Source: Perognathus longimembris pacificus
Lineage: Eukaryota > Chordata > Mammalia > Rodentia > Heteromyidae
NCBI RefSeq assembly: GCF_023159225.1
Contig: NC_063176.1
Location: 6,398,963-6,462,962, forward strand
Reading direction: 5' to 3'
DNA: 64,000 nucleotides
Each line of letters opens with the position of its first letter. The stretch's first letter is position 1. The position numbers and the translations under genes were made by a program. This document shows, in pieces, positions 12,193 through 23,955 of the stretch. Below the pieces are notes generated by a model that ran no database searches, was not told the origin of the DNA, and was given only the letters and a program-made list of their open reading frames with translations.

Positions 12193-12690
12193 TTAAGTGA
12201 GGCCCTCAAGTCTTTAGTCTTCAGATTGATTAAGGTAGAGAAAGCAAGGATGTTTTCCTGTACAAAGGATTTTCTGCTAAATTTTTCCTAAAGGAATTCT
12301 GAGAATTCTTTAATACAAGTTTCAGCTTAGATTTTTAAAATAATTCTAGTGCCACTCATTCACAATATTTTAATTGATTTATTTATTGTCAAAATGATTT
12401 ACAGGTGGGTTACACATTCATATGTAAGGCAATGAATACATTTCTTATCAAAGTTGTTATCTCCTCCCTCATTGTTCGCTCCCCGTTCCCCTCCCCAATT
12501 CCCTCTCTTCTCCAAGTTGTATAGTTGTTTTCTAAGTATTGCTGCATCATTGGTTCACATTTTACCCTTTGTCTCTCCATTTTGATGTTGCCCTTTTATT
12601 CCCTACTTCCTAGTGATGTATATGAAATACCAAGGGTAGCAAAATCATTTACAGTGACATTAGGGGTAAAACCATGGGGGAAAAAAACAA

Positions 12691-13395
12691 ATACACGATG
12701 GAATTTTATGCCTCTATCAGAAAGAATGACATTGTCTCATTTGTAAGGAAATGGAAGGACTTGGAAAAAATTATACTAAGTGAAGTGAGCCAGACCCAAA
12801 GAAACATGGACTCTATGGTCTCCCTTATTGGGAATAATTAGTACAGGTTTAGGCAAGTTATAGCAGAGCATCACAAGGCCCAATAGCTATACCCTTATGA
12901 ACACATAAGATGATGCTAAGTGAAATGAACTCCATGCTATGGAAACAATTGTTTTATCACAGTTGTAACTACTTTCAACATCCCATGTGTATCTGTAGCT
13001 TCTATTATTGATGATGTTCTTGTATCACCTTCCTGTGGTTGTACCTACACTATCTCTGTAATCTTATCTGAGTATATTGGAAACCGTGTATACTGGTATT
13101 GGAAGTAGGAAATTGAAAGGGAATACCAAATTTGAGAGACACAGGGTAAAAAAAAAACAACTACAAAAGCAATACTTGCAAAACTGTTTGGTGTAAGTGA
13201 ACTGAACACCTCTGGGGTGGGGGAAGGGAAAGGGTCAGGAGAGAGGGGGGTATGAGGGACAAGGTAACAAACAGTACAAGAAATGTATCCAATGCCTAAC
13301 GTATGAAACTGTAACCTCTCTGTACATCAGTTTGATAATAAAAATTTGAAAAAAAATAAAAAATACAAAAGTAACACAAAAAAAAGAAAAAGGCA
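12691..13395 (+). mobile_element. L1 3' end nested in another L1
   Basis: It starts in the last ORF2 codons (atggaattttatgcctctat), passes the stop (aataattag at about 12834-12842), continues through the 3' UTR with its G-rich block near 13213-13250, and ends at 'cagtttgataataaaaatttg' plus an A-rich tail. The reversed L1 on both sides is contiguous when this piece is removed (ggtaaaacca ... aaggcataacttcacatgg). This element is therefore younger than its host. Confidence 0.85.
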
Positions 13396-13994
13396 TAACT
13401 TCACATGGTACATTGAACTTAACAACAACAATGATAAACCACTTATTTCTGTAACTTGGACTTCATTTCGCTTAGCATCATCTTACACGTTCATATGTAC
13501 ATAGATATTGAGCTGTTGTGATCTTCTGCTAGGACTGTCCTGCACGTGTACTAATTATTACCAGTGAGGGAAACCATAGAGTCTATGTTCCTTTGGGTCT
13601 GGCTCAGTTCACTTAATATGATTTTTTATCCAAATATTCCCATTTCCTCAAGAATGGAGGAATGCCATTCTTTCTGATAGAAGCATAGAATTCCATTGTG
13701 TATATATACCACATTTTCTTGATCCATTCATCTACTGAGGGTACATCTGGGTTGATTGCATATTTTAGCTACAACAAATTGTGCTGCATGAATATAGTTG
13801 TGCTGTGGCTTTAGTGTGATCTTGTTTGTAACCTTTTAGGTAGATGACCAAAAGTAGAGCTGCTGGACTGTAGGGGAGTTCTATGTTCAGCCTTTTGAGG
13901 AACCTCCATACTGCTTTGCAGAGTGGCTGAACAAATTTACACTCCCACCAACAGTGTAGTATGGTTCCCTTTTGGCCACATCTCCTCCAGCATT

Positions 13995-14608
13995 CCAGGG
14001 ATGCAAAGCTGGTTCAATATATGCAAGTCAACTAAGGTAATTCACCACACCAATAGAAGCAAGGTCAAGGACCACATGATTATTTCTTTAGATACAGAAA
14101 AGGCATTTGACAAATTCCAGCACCCATTTATGATGAAAGCTTTGGAGAAACTAGGATTCCAGGGAACATTCCTGAATATAATAAAGGCTGTCTATGACAA
14201 ACCTACAGCTAGCATTATACTTAATGGTGAAAAGTTAAAGCCATTTCTTGAAAAATCAGGAGCAAGACAAAGATGTGTATTCTCTCTACTCCTCTTCAAC
14301 ATAGCACTAGAATTTCTAGCCAGAGCAATAAGGCAAAAGGGAAATATAAAGAGGATTAAAATAGGGAACAATGAAATTAAATTCTCTCTTTGCAAATGAC
14401 ATGATCCTGTATCTAAAGAATCCCATACACTCTACTCCCAAGTTACTTAAGCTGATCCAAACCTTTGGCAAAGTAGCAGGATATAAAATAAGCCCTCCAA
14501 AATCAATGGCTTTTCTGTCTGTTAACAATAAGAGTGAGGCTGAAATCAGAAAAGCAACTCATTTTGTAATAGCCTCAAAAAACATAAAATATTTAGGAAT
14601 AACCTTGG
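13995..14608 (+). pseudogene. L1 ORF2 reverse transcriptase fragment
   Basis: The translation gives recognisable ORF2p reverse transcriptase blocks: PGMQSWFNI, a [10 protein letters not shown] block (motif A aspartate kept), [13 protein letters not shown], a damaged form of the [10 protein letters not shown] block ([10 protein letters not shown]), then FANDMILYL in place of FADDMILYL. The second catalytic-site aspartate pair is therefore altered (AND). A frameshift near 14370-14396 separates the two readable frames. It is a dead fragment and forms the inverted arm of the L1 at 12364-14608. Confidence 0.9.
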
Positions 14609-15557
14609 TCATAATCTTACTATACTATAGTTTGTTACCTGTTTTTTTTAAAAAAAAATTATATTTCTCTCTGACAGACTGGGAAGCTATATGTATTGTA
14701 GTTTCCATACAATAAAATTCTAAAAGCATATTTTCTCACCCCTCTAACTGAAGGAACGAAATATCACACTTAAAATATAAATAGTATTTGATACATCTAA
14801 TCAGTTTTATTTCATCAGCTATCAAGGTATCAGCAGTCCCTGCGGAACAAAATCCAGCAAGATTTGGACAAGAAATAGCTTTTAAAAATGCAGCTGCAAA
14901 GTACTATTCATATGGTTCTTTGAAAGATCTGTGTGACTAAAGCAACGGATAGTGTAGAAACAGCTTAAAAAAATGGATTTTATCTGTGTAGATATATTTA
15001 TATATATATACACTATGGACACAATTTTTAACTATAGGAAGGTTTTAGGCACAGTATAATTAGTGTCTTTATTGTCTCAAACGTTTCCTTTTTTTTAGTT
15101 TAAAAATATAGTATTTTAAAGCACAAATAAAATCCCTACGGTAAACTTTCCTTCTGAAAATTATATCATGGTGGTATTAAAAGTCACTACCATCTAAATG
15201 TAGGGAATCTTTTAGAACTACATTTTCTGCAATGCTTTGAACAGTACACATTGTGTTTTTGCAGTCATGAGTATGAAGTTGCAAAATCTCCTGATGAGTT
15301 TTTAAATGCATTTGGCTATGAAAGTAACTGAGTATATCAAGCATTTCTTCTTATGTAAATGAGAAATCTGGTTTTAAGACTAGCCAAATGCATTTTCTTC
15401 AAATATAGGCAAATTCAATTATATCCTAGATGTCCATAAATATAATCACTCAAGATTATGTTAATTAACTTTAAATATATGTCATGTCTTCACAGAGAAC
15501 AATTGAGAAGCATGACTATAGAAGTTCAAACTAAATCTCCAGTCATTTAGTGTCAAT
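14609..15557. other. AT-rich unique stretch
   Basis: No supported gene or repeat was found. A short (TA)n run lies near 15000. Confidence 0.4.
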
Positions 15558-15572
15558 AAAATCCTATACAAT

Positions 15573-15606
15573 TCTGTACATCAGTTTGATAATAAAAATT
15601 TGAAAA
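15573..15606 (+). mobile_element. Minimal L1 tail insertion (about 34 bp)
   Basis: The last bases of the L1 3' UTR (tctgtacatcagtttgataa ...) plus oligo(A) are inserted between perfect copies of a 15-bp sequence, AAAATCCTATACAAT (15558-15572 and 15607-15621). The leading A bases merge with the poly(A). This is one of the shortest L1-templated insertions that can be recognised by eye. Confidence 0.85.
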
Positions 15607-15621
15607 AAAATCCTATACAAT

Positions 15622-16785
15622 ATAGTAAAAAGAGTGTAGTCTTCAGTAGCAGGAGAAACTTTTGATCTGAAACACACGTTAACCTCAACAAACTATCATT
15701 GAAATTAAACCTTAAAAACAAGTCCCCAAAATAACCCCAAAACCAACAACAACAACAAACATGCCAATGGACTTGTAATTATAGACCTGAAAGTTAAGTT
15801 GGATTAGAGTTGAAGAATGAGTCCTGACTATGTATACACATCTATGCCAGGTGTAGCCAGTGTTCTTTGAAGAAATGATAGCCCGTGTCCTACCATCCTG
15901 ACTCAGAGTTCCAAATAACCAGAAGAATTTAGATCTCTGTGGTATTCAGTAGAAGGTAGCTGACTTTCTGACCCGCAGGGGTAACTTGCTGGTAGGTATT
16001 GATTAGATTAATTTTAAGTATTGGCATACTGCACGCCACCAGAGGCATCTTGTGATAATACATTCCATTGGGTGTCTGCTTCTGTACTGCATACAGCGAA
16101 ACAGTCCTTCCAAGGTACTTATGTTATCTTCATTTTTCTGGTATATCAATCTTGCTTCAAAATGATTTCCTAGAATGGTTTCCCCCACAACCTTCTGTGG
16201 TTACTCTACCCTATTGTTTCCAAGAAATATACCACAGATCAATACCATGTATTTAGCTTTTAGTGTAATGGAGGTCCATGGACTTGGTGATGAGTTGAGT
16301 CAGTGAAAGTCATTATCAATGCAATGTATCTTAATTTCAGTGGCCTTGTGCTTTTCCTGCTCTTACTTTCTGCTTTTACTCAATCCGTGCATATATACAG
16401 TTGTAAGAATTAAGAAGTGACTCTGTGACCAATGGGACACTGTAAACACCTGAAATTCAGATGCACAGCTATCAGGTAAGTTGTGCTGAGCCTTAGCACA
16501 TTGCATTCAGTCTAGTTCCTTCCTGCCTACTATGCTTGTGATTAATGGATACAGATGATGGGAACTACCACAGATATTTCTCATACCTATGAGTGAAGTT
16601 TAAGTCAGGATTTTATACTTACTGCTTGTATATTGCCAAAAATTCTTTTGCCCTTCCAATAATACTATACTCATGAATACACAAACATACATACCTGACA
16701 AATTTCTGCTCATGAGGGAACAATGCTATATAGAACTCATTTGTTTTTAGGGAAAGGAAAATCGAGTTGATTATTGAGGGGCGGT
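15622..16785. other. Unique stretch
   Basis: No repeat or gene was recognised. Overlapping short frames on both strands near 16003-16256 lack any motif. Confidence 0.4.
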
Positions 16786-16972
16786 GGAGATGTCCTGGGG
16801 CTTAGACTCAGGACCTGAGCACTGTCCCTGGCTTATTTTTGCTAAAGGTTAGCACTCTACCACTTGAGCCTCAGTAAGACCTCTGGCTTTTTCTGTTTAT
16901 GTGGTGCAGAGAAATCCAGGGCTTCATGCATGCAAGGCAAACACTCTACCACTGAGCCACATTTCAAGCCCT
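16786..16972 (-). mobile_element. IDL-Geo SINE, diverged
   Basis: The reversed Geo monomer (TGTCCTGGGGCTTAGACTCA ... CTCTACCACTTGAGCC) is followed by a reversed ID-like left monomer (ATCCAGGGCTTCATGCATGC). Small deletions are seen around the B box. Confidence 0.85.
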
Positions 16973-18281
16973 TAACTATCACTTTTGTTATAAATACAAA
17001 ATAAAAGTATTTGGGGAAAAAACTTCTAAATAATACAAAGAAGGAAATAATATTCCCTTTAGAGTGAAAATTCAGTTGTGATAGAAATAGCATCCATGTA
17101 TTCTTTGGAGGAGTGAATCTAGCTTTCCTAAAAATAAGATTTCTAACCCGAGCACAGAAAATACCCATAGAAATGCAAAGTTGGCATCTGGACAAATATG
17201 CAAGTTTTCCTCCACATTTTCATTTGAAAAACCTGAGTGACTACGTTAATGGTACAATCGTTTTGCATTCCTTGTAGGTTTAAGTAGATATCTGATAGAA
17301 ATGATCCATTTGATTCAAAAGTATGTGCTGTAGATTTTTAGAGTCAATAAATTATAAATACCCATACATCCCAAACGTATTACAACTATAAAAAGTATTC
17401 TTTCTCCTTGAACTGCCACACTTTGCTGTTACATTCGGGCATTCAACCATTGGTTGTTTGGGTATGAAGGCGATGTGCTTATTCACCAGAACTGCAACTG
17501 ACAGAACCTCACCGTAGTGAATATGCATAAGAAAATTTACAAATGTTCTCAGAGAAAACAAGTACATTCCCAGTGGTCAAGGTTTTTCAGACATTCAGAA
17601 ATTCACCACCTACAATCACCACCCACTAACTGTAATATTCGTTCAAAATTGTTCTTTAAAAAAAATCATAGGAAATAAGAAAATTTAACCTGAAAGTCAC
17701 TAAGTTTATTGGCCTTACTTCTTTTATTCTGGGACTCATTCTAACTCACAACACACTCCTAGGCCCATGAAAGTTTGCACAGGAAGGCCACTGGGCTCTT
17801 GAACATCACTCCATAATGGTGCCCCTGCCCAAGTTGCCTTCTGGTAAATAATCATTACAAGCAAAGTTTGTAAACACTTATGTAGAAACATCAACAGAAG
17901 AAACCCAAGGGATGCTACTGGGAGAAGGAGTGGAAGGAAGCTTTCCTTTAACAAGAGATTTGGCACCTGGGAGGCCTGACTTCCTCCTGCAAGCTTGAGC
18001 CCTTAGCTGGGGGTGGTAGCAGCCACTGCCCAGGGCCATGGCTAGCGTGATATTTGTTGGAACGGATGGCGTAAGTAGTTCACTTCAAGCCCTCATGGAT
18101 TTACTTTTTAAATGATCGTGGAATTTGTGATTAAAAATTCTACAGTTTGTAAAACATAGGAATGAGTGCACAGAAGAGTTTAAGTTAAAAATATTTTCCC
18201 ATCAGTAAATAAATGAATGAAAAGAATGGCTGAAGAAAAAAAGGAAACTAGGTGAAAACTGTCCATGGAAATATGTGTATT
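16973..18281. other. Unique stretch
   Basis: The part near 17740-18070 is more GC-rich than its surroundings, but no protein family was recognised in any frame. Confidence 0.4.
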
Positions 18282-18298
18282 AGAAATCCTTGGTTTAA

Positions 18299-18538
18299 AA
18301 TCGAGAGACACAGGATAAAAAGACAAACGACTACAAAAGTAGTGCTTGCAAAACTGTTTGGTGTAAGCCAACTGAACAATTAACTCATGAGGGGAGAGGG
18401 AAAGGGGGAGGGAGGAGGGGGGAATGAGGGAGGAGGTAACAAACAGTACAAGAAATGTATCCAATGCCTAATGTATGAAACTGTAAACTCTCTGTACATC
18501 ACTTTGACAATAAAAAATGTTAAAAAAAGAAAAAAAAA
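18299..18538 (+). mobile_element. L1 3' UTR insertion, 17-bp target duplication
   Basis: It contains the L1 3' UTR from 'tcgagagacaca' through the G-rich block to 'cactttgacaataaaaaatg' and an A-rich tail. The flanks AGAAATCCTTGGTTTAA (18282-18298) and AGAAATCCTTGGGTTAA (18539-18555) differ at one base, giving a clear target duplication. Confidence 0.93.
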
Positions 18539-18555
18539 AGAAATCCTTGGGTTAA

Positions 18556-20158
18556 TGAAAGAGAAAAAGAAACTCTCATTACATAGAGGATTATTGCTAT
18601 GTGATTTTATGAAAATTATTTTTATTATTATTATTTTTTAATGAGGAATTTGCTTTGGGTGAGTTCTGGCATCTTGGATAGCATGTTAGATATCCAGACT
18701 AAAAACTTGCATTTAAATTCTAGCTAACACTGTATAATTCTTTTCTTTTCTCTTGAAATAACAACAAAAGTAATAATAACAATAATAATGTTTTTCTGAA
18801 ATGATTACTTGCAAGTTGTATCCTACAAAGCCTAAAGGCATTTAACACAGTGAGCAAATGGGACAAATGCATAGCACACCCACAAATATTTACATATTTT
18901 ACATGCAGATTAAGAAGATGATCAACAGAGAGGCATGATAAAAATGAAATCCCTAATGATACTTAATTTTATTTTGTCTGAACAATTCTTGTGTGCATTT
19001 TTGGCTTAATTTTTTATCAGGAAACTGAGGAAATTTTAAATACATGTTATATGTAAGGGAAAATATGTAATCTAACATTATCACTAATAATAAATGCATA
19101 TTTCACTGTTCTTACATGTATTGTAAAAAATGCAAATAAATATACATTAAACCCTCAAATTAAAATGAATTAAAAGAGACCCATAGTTGCCCACATAAAA
19201 TGCAAACAAGTCATCTATTAATAGTTTTTGATAGAGAAAGTAAAGGAAAATTGACACCCTGTGCACCTGTAATGAAAGATTGAATATTTTGTAGTGCACA
19301 AAATGCTTAGTTTAAATTAGTTTTAATAATTACAGTAACACTCAATTTACATTCAGCTCTTCCCAATGTGAAGGGGCAATGTTGAATCAAGTTACCTTCC
19401 TGGGACATAATAACACAGCACAGGGCAGCAATGTATGGCTAAAATAAGATCAACCTAAATGTTGGGCTAATGGCCCATTTGCCTAATTTTGCTCTGGGAA
19501 TAACAGACATAAGATGCATGGCAATTCATAGTAATTTACTGCTCCTTAAAATCCTTAGATGCTTCCAAGTTTTATGGAATTGCACCTCATGCCTCTGAGA
19601 TGAACATGAATATGATGTAGTGGGATGAATTATTTTACCCAGTGTAAATATATTATTAGTGCCAGAAACAGAGCTCAGTCCTTCTAAACCTATACAAATC
19701 TTCAGCTCACTCTGGTGGCATGCTTTTTTGCATAGAGAGTAGAAATTCAATTGGTTGTGCTGAGGCGATTTCTAATCTCGCCTTTTCTCCCTTTGAGTTC
19801 TCAGCCTGTGGCTAGACCTCCACTAGTGAGAAGGTGAACCATCTCTTGCTTAGCCCTGCCAAAGATAGAACAAATTCTATTGACATACACATAGTTCTTG
19901 CAGGACCTCTTGAGGCTGTTTCATTTAATCCATCTGGTGGTAAAATATCAGATATGCATACGTGCCATCAAATTGGCTTTATGTTTTCTCAAAACTGATG
20001 TCAATAGAGTGTTGTGTTTTCTGCACAGAAACTTTCTGTTGATGTATTTTCTGGGGTGAAAGTCAGTTTTTTTTCATATTTTAAAAAGATATTCTTAATA
20101 TTTGGTGGGGTTTACTTGCATTCATTCACAGCAGAATATTATTTTAGATCTATGCTTT
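18556..20158. other. AT-rich unique stretch
   Basis: No repeat, RNA gene or supported exon was recognised. Confidence 0.4.
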
Positions 20159-20175
20159 AAGAAATAAAATTGAAA
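20159..20175. repeat. Left target site duplication of the 4.5-kb L1 insertion
   Basis: The 17-bp sequence AAGAAATAAAATTGAAA is repeated exactly at 24704-24720. It lies immediately before the inverted L1 arm, and its partner lies immediately after the final A-run. Confidence 0.92.
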
Positions 20176-20265
20176 AAACAGTGTTGGGATATTAATGGGT
20201 ATTGCATTGAATTTTAGTTAAGCTTTGGCAATATTGCCATTTTGATTATATTATTCCTTCCAATC

Positions 20266-21812
20266 CATAGAGGAAGCAATCCAGAAATTCACATGGAACA
20301 ATAAAAGACCTAGAATAGCAAAAACAATCTAAGCAGAAAAACAGTGCTGGAGGAATTACAATACCCAACCTCAAGTTGTATTCTAAAGCTATAATAATAA
20401 AAACAGCTTGGTATTGGCACCGGAACAGGCCTGAAGACCAATGGAGCAGAATTGAAGACCCAGAAATGAACTCACAGAACTACGCATACTTAATCTTTGA
20501 TAAAGGAGCTAAAAAAATAGTCTGGAAGAAAGCCTCTTGGGCTGGGAGGATGGCATAGTGGCAAAAGTGCTTGCCTCGTGTTCATGAAGCCCTGGGTTCG
20601 ATTGCCCAGCACCCACATATATAGAAAAATGGCCAGAAGTGTCGCTGTGGCTCAAGTGGCAGAATGCTAGCCTTGAGCAAAAAGAAGCCAGGGACAGTGT
20701 TCATGCCCTGAGCCCAAGACCCAGGACTGGCCAAAAAAAAAAAAAAAAGAAAAAGAAAGCCTCTTTAACAAATGGTGCTGGCAAAACTGGTTCAACAAAT
20801 GCAATAAACTAAAACTAGATCCTTATATATCACCCTGCACCAAAATCAATTCCAAATGGATCAAAGACCTCGAAATCAAAACAGACACCCTGAAAACACT
20901 AAAGGAAGGGGTTGCAGAAACACTTGGGCTCCTTGGCACAGGACGGAACTTCCTGAACAAAGACCCAGAAAGGATACAAATCAAAGAAAGGTTGGACAAA
21001 TGGGACTGCATCAAACTGCAGAGCTTCTGCATGGCAAAGGACATAGCTCACAAGATAAACAGAAAGCCCACAGATTGGGAGAAGATCTTTACTGGCATAC
21101 AACGGACAAAGACCTCATAACTAAAATATATGCAGAACTAAAAATATTACCTTCCTCCAAAACAAAACTGCAAAGAACCAATAGCCCCCTTATCAAGTGG
21201 GCTAAAGATTTACAAAGAGACTTCTCTGATGAGGAAATGAGAATGGCCAAGAGACATATGAAAAAGTGCTCTACATCACTGGACATAAAAGAAATGCAAA
21301 TCAAAACAACATTGAGATTCCATCTCACTCCAGTAAGAATGCCCTATAATCAAGAAAACTAACAATAACAACTGTTGGAGGGGATGTGGCCAAAAGGGAA
21401 CCCTACTTCATTGTTGGTGGGAATGTAAACTGGTTCAGCCACTCTGGAAAGCAGTATGGAGATTCCTCAGAAGGCTAAATATAGAACACCCCTATCACCA
21501 ACAGCCCCACTTTTGGGTATCTATCCAAAAGACCACAAACAAAATCACACTAAAGCCACCAGCACAACAATGTTCATCACAGCACAATTTGTCATAGCTA
21601 GAATCTGGAACCAACCCAGATGCCCATCAGTAGACCAATGGATCAGGAAAATGTGGTACATATACACAATGGAATTTTATGCCTCTAACAGAAAGAATGA
21701 CATTGCCCCATTTGTAAGGAAATGGAAGGACTTGGAAAAAATTATACTAAGTGAAGAGAGCCAGACCCAAAGAAACATGGACTCTATGGTCTCCCTCATA
21801 GGGAATAATTAG
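20266..21812 (+). pseudogene. L1 ORF2 C-terminal half, broken
   Basis: It encodes ORF2p from the [12 protein letters not shown] region through [15 protein letters not shown], the KWAKDLQR and MKKCSTSL blocks, a cysteine-rich segment (codons near 21374-21426) and WNQPRCPS to the SLIGNN end with TAG at 21810-21812. An in-frame stop (aatctaagc near 20327), a SINE insertion at 20539-20752 and frameshifts near 21090 and 21350-21480 destroy it. There is no reverse transcriptase core because the 5' part was never copied or is inverted. Confidence 0.93.
20539..20752 (+). mobile_element. IDL-Geo SINE inside an L1, 13-bp target duplication
   Basis: The left ID-like monomer begins GGGCTGGGAGGATGGC, with a B box like GGTTCGATTGCC. 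The Geo monomer follows (GTCGCTGTGGCTCAAGTGGC ... CCAGGACTGGCC) and then a poly(A). The flanks AAGAAAGCCTCTT at 20526-20538 and 20753-20765 are identical. Removing the SINE and one flank restores L1 continuity in the GAAAGCCTCTTTAAC stretch. Confidence 0.96.
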
Positions 21813-22322
21813 CAGAGGTTTAGGCAAGTCACAGCAGAGGATCACAAGAGCCCAATAGCTATGCCCTTATGAACACATAAGATGATGCTGAGTGAAGTGA
21901 ACTCCATGTTATGGAAACGACTGTTATATCACTGTTGTAACTACTTTCAACGTGTTATGTGTAACCGTAGCTTCTATTGTTGACGATCCTCTTGTATCCC
22001 TTTCCTGTGGTTGTACCTACACTATCTCTGTATCTTATCTGAGTACATTGGAAACCATGTATACTGGTATTAGAACTAGGAAATTGAAAGGGAATACCAA
22101 AATCGAGAGACACAAGGTAAAAAAGACAAACAACTACAAAAGCAATACTTGCAAAACTGTTTGGTGTAAATGAACTGAACAATTCATGGGGGTGGGGGAA
22201 GGGGAAGGGGGAGGGGGAAGGGGGAATGAGGGATGAGTTAACAAACAGTACAAGAAATGTGTCTAATGCCTAACGTATGAAACTGTAACCTCTCTGTGCA
22301 TCAGTTTAATAATAAAATTTTT

Positions 22323-22477
22323 ATGAGGGACAAGGCAACAAACAGTACAAGAAATGTATCCAATGCCCAACGTATGATACTGTAACCTCTCTGTACGTCA
22401 GTTTGATAATAAAAATTTGAGGAAAAAAAAATAAAAAAATAAAAAATAAAAAATAAAAAAAATAATAATAAATTTTT
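22323..22477 (+). mobile_element. Second L1 3' end and A-rich tail
   Basis: An 88-bp L1 terminus (atgagggacaaggcaacaaa ... cagtttgataataaaaattt) follows directly on the tail of the previous L1 with no unique bases between them. It ends in an AAAAAAT/AAAT-type A-rich tract. It has the ordinary GTATCCAATG and GTACGTC variants rather than the GTGTCTAATG and GTGCATC variants of its neighbour. Confidence 0.85.
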
Positions 22478-23655
22478 TTAAATAAAAGTTTTATTGGAGA
22501 AAAATAGAACCACCACATACACAGAGAAAAGAGCACAAAATTTCAGTTGATACAGAGCAACTGAAAATCACAATGAATTAACATAGTTTGCAAATGATTT
22601 TCAATTTCTTAAACAGCTCTCCTTAACTTCTTTTAATTGTCTTGCTAATTGTTCAGATGAAACAGTATCAAGTTTTCAAAGAATTATGAACCTCAGGGAA
22701 GAGACCCGCTTTCAAGATAAGGAAGAAGACATTAAACTTCCCAATAGGATCAAGTCTATAAAAAATGTTTAAAGTAACATAATTCTGATGTATAGTCTAC
22801 ATATCTCAGAGACCATCAGGGATGAGTCAGAACACTGTTGCAGATGGTCTAGTATGGAGACAAGGTAAACAAAATGGCTGCATATCATTATTAGATGATC
22901 TCCTGTAAGGAAACCAGAGAGGAGCTAAGAAAATTTAGACAATTCCTGTTCAAAAAGAATTAGGAAGGAATCCTAAATACTATATATAGTTAGACAAATG
23001 TGCACTATTTCTCAATTAAACAGAAATGGGCATGTAAACATATACACACATATGCATATGTATACATATGTATATATGGCTGGCCACAGGTTTTTGAAAA
23101 CTCAAGAAAATAATCAATAGTAGACATAAGAGTTATAAGTCCCAAGTTGAAGGTTAGGACCAGGCATTCTTCCTAATGGCTTCTAACAAGCAAGGAAATA
23201 GGCTGTTGTGAAAAACATGAAAGAAGTTTCAATTGAAATAAAACAAAAACCAGCAAACTTCTGATTTTCTTGCATGATAAATTTCTTCAAGAAAAAACAA
23301 ATGAGGCGGAAGAGAAACCCACTGAAAATAGAGAAGCCTTTTACTCATGTTATGAATTTGAAGGATAATACTTTTGTTATTTTCCAAGTGTGAACAATTT
23401 GAGGACATTACCCTGAAAAGTAGGTGTTCGATGACTATAATAACTCTTCAAGAAAATTTAAAAGGAATTCAGAAATTCCCAAATAGGGACTATGCAAAAA
23501 AAGGGAAGATCTTCATTCAAGAAGCTATAACAGGATGGTAGTAAAAGTTTTATCAACAAAGAGAAGAGATGGGATGCCTCTAAAAGTATATATAGTAAAC
23601 TGGAATGCTAAATCCTAGGAAGCCTATAGCAATCTACAACTGGTCCAAGTTAAAG

Positions 23656-23892
23656 ACAATGGCTGAGTGCCTGTGGTTCATGCCTGTAATCCTAGCTACC
23701 CAGAAAAATGGGATCTGACGATTACATTTGAACCTAGCCCGAGTAGGAAAGTCCATGAGACTCTTACCTCCAATTAACTACCAAAAAAATTCTAAGTGGC
23801 GTTGTGGCTCAAGTGGTAGAATGCTAACCTTGAACAAAAGAAACTCAGGGACAGCGCCCAAGCCCTGAGTTCAAATCCCAGGACTGGCACGC
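23656..23892 (+). mobile_element. 7SL-like/Geo composite SINE
   Basis: The left monomer reads TGGTTCATGCCTGTAATCCT, which is Alu/B1-like, and ends with 'gagactcttacctccaatta'. The Geo monomer follows (GGCGTTGTGGCTCAAGTGGT ... CCCAGGACTGGC). The tail is replaced by a CA-rich repeat. Confidence 0.85.
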
Positions 23893-23955
23893 CTGCACAT
23901 ACATGCACACGCGCGTGCACACACATGCACGCACTTACAGACACACACATAATCT
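23893..23955. repeat. CA/CG-rich simple repeat
   Basis: Imperfect CACA, CATGCA and CGCGCG units form the degenerate tail of the adjoining SINE. Confidence 0.8.

Larger units (their letters stand above)
12364..14608 (-). mobile_element. L1 with 5' inversion, split by a second L1
   Basis: The reversed L1 3' end begins at 12364 (tttatttattgtcaaaatg) and runs to about 12690. It is interrupted by a plus-strand L1 (12691-13395) and resumes at 13396 (cataacttcacatgg ...) back into the reversed ORF2 C-terminal region to about 13984. From 13985 the sequence turns to plus orientation and encodes the ORF2 reverse transcriptase domain up to about 14608. The minus body with an inverted upstream segment fits twin-primed insertion, although about 1 kb of L1 is missing between the two arms. 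Confidence 0.8.

Noticed and set aside
17352..17966. Minus-strand frames encoding cysteine-containing and hydrophobic peptides
   Set aside because: They were not recognised as any protein, with no conserved motif or gene structure.
22478..22560. 3' end of a processed pseudogene on the minus strand (AATAAAA followed by A-rich sequence)
   Set aside because: The A-rich part is better explained as the tail of the plus-strand L1 fragment before it, and no coding similarity was found upstream.
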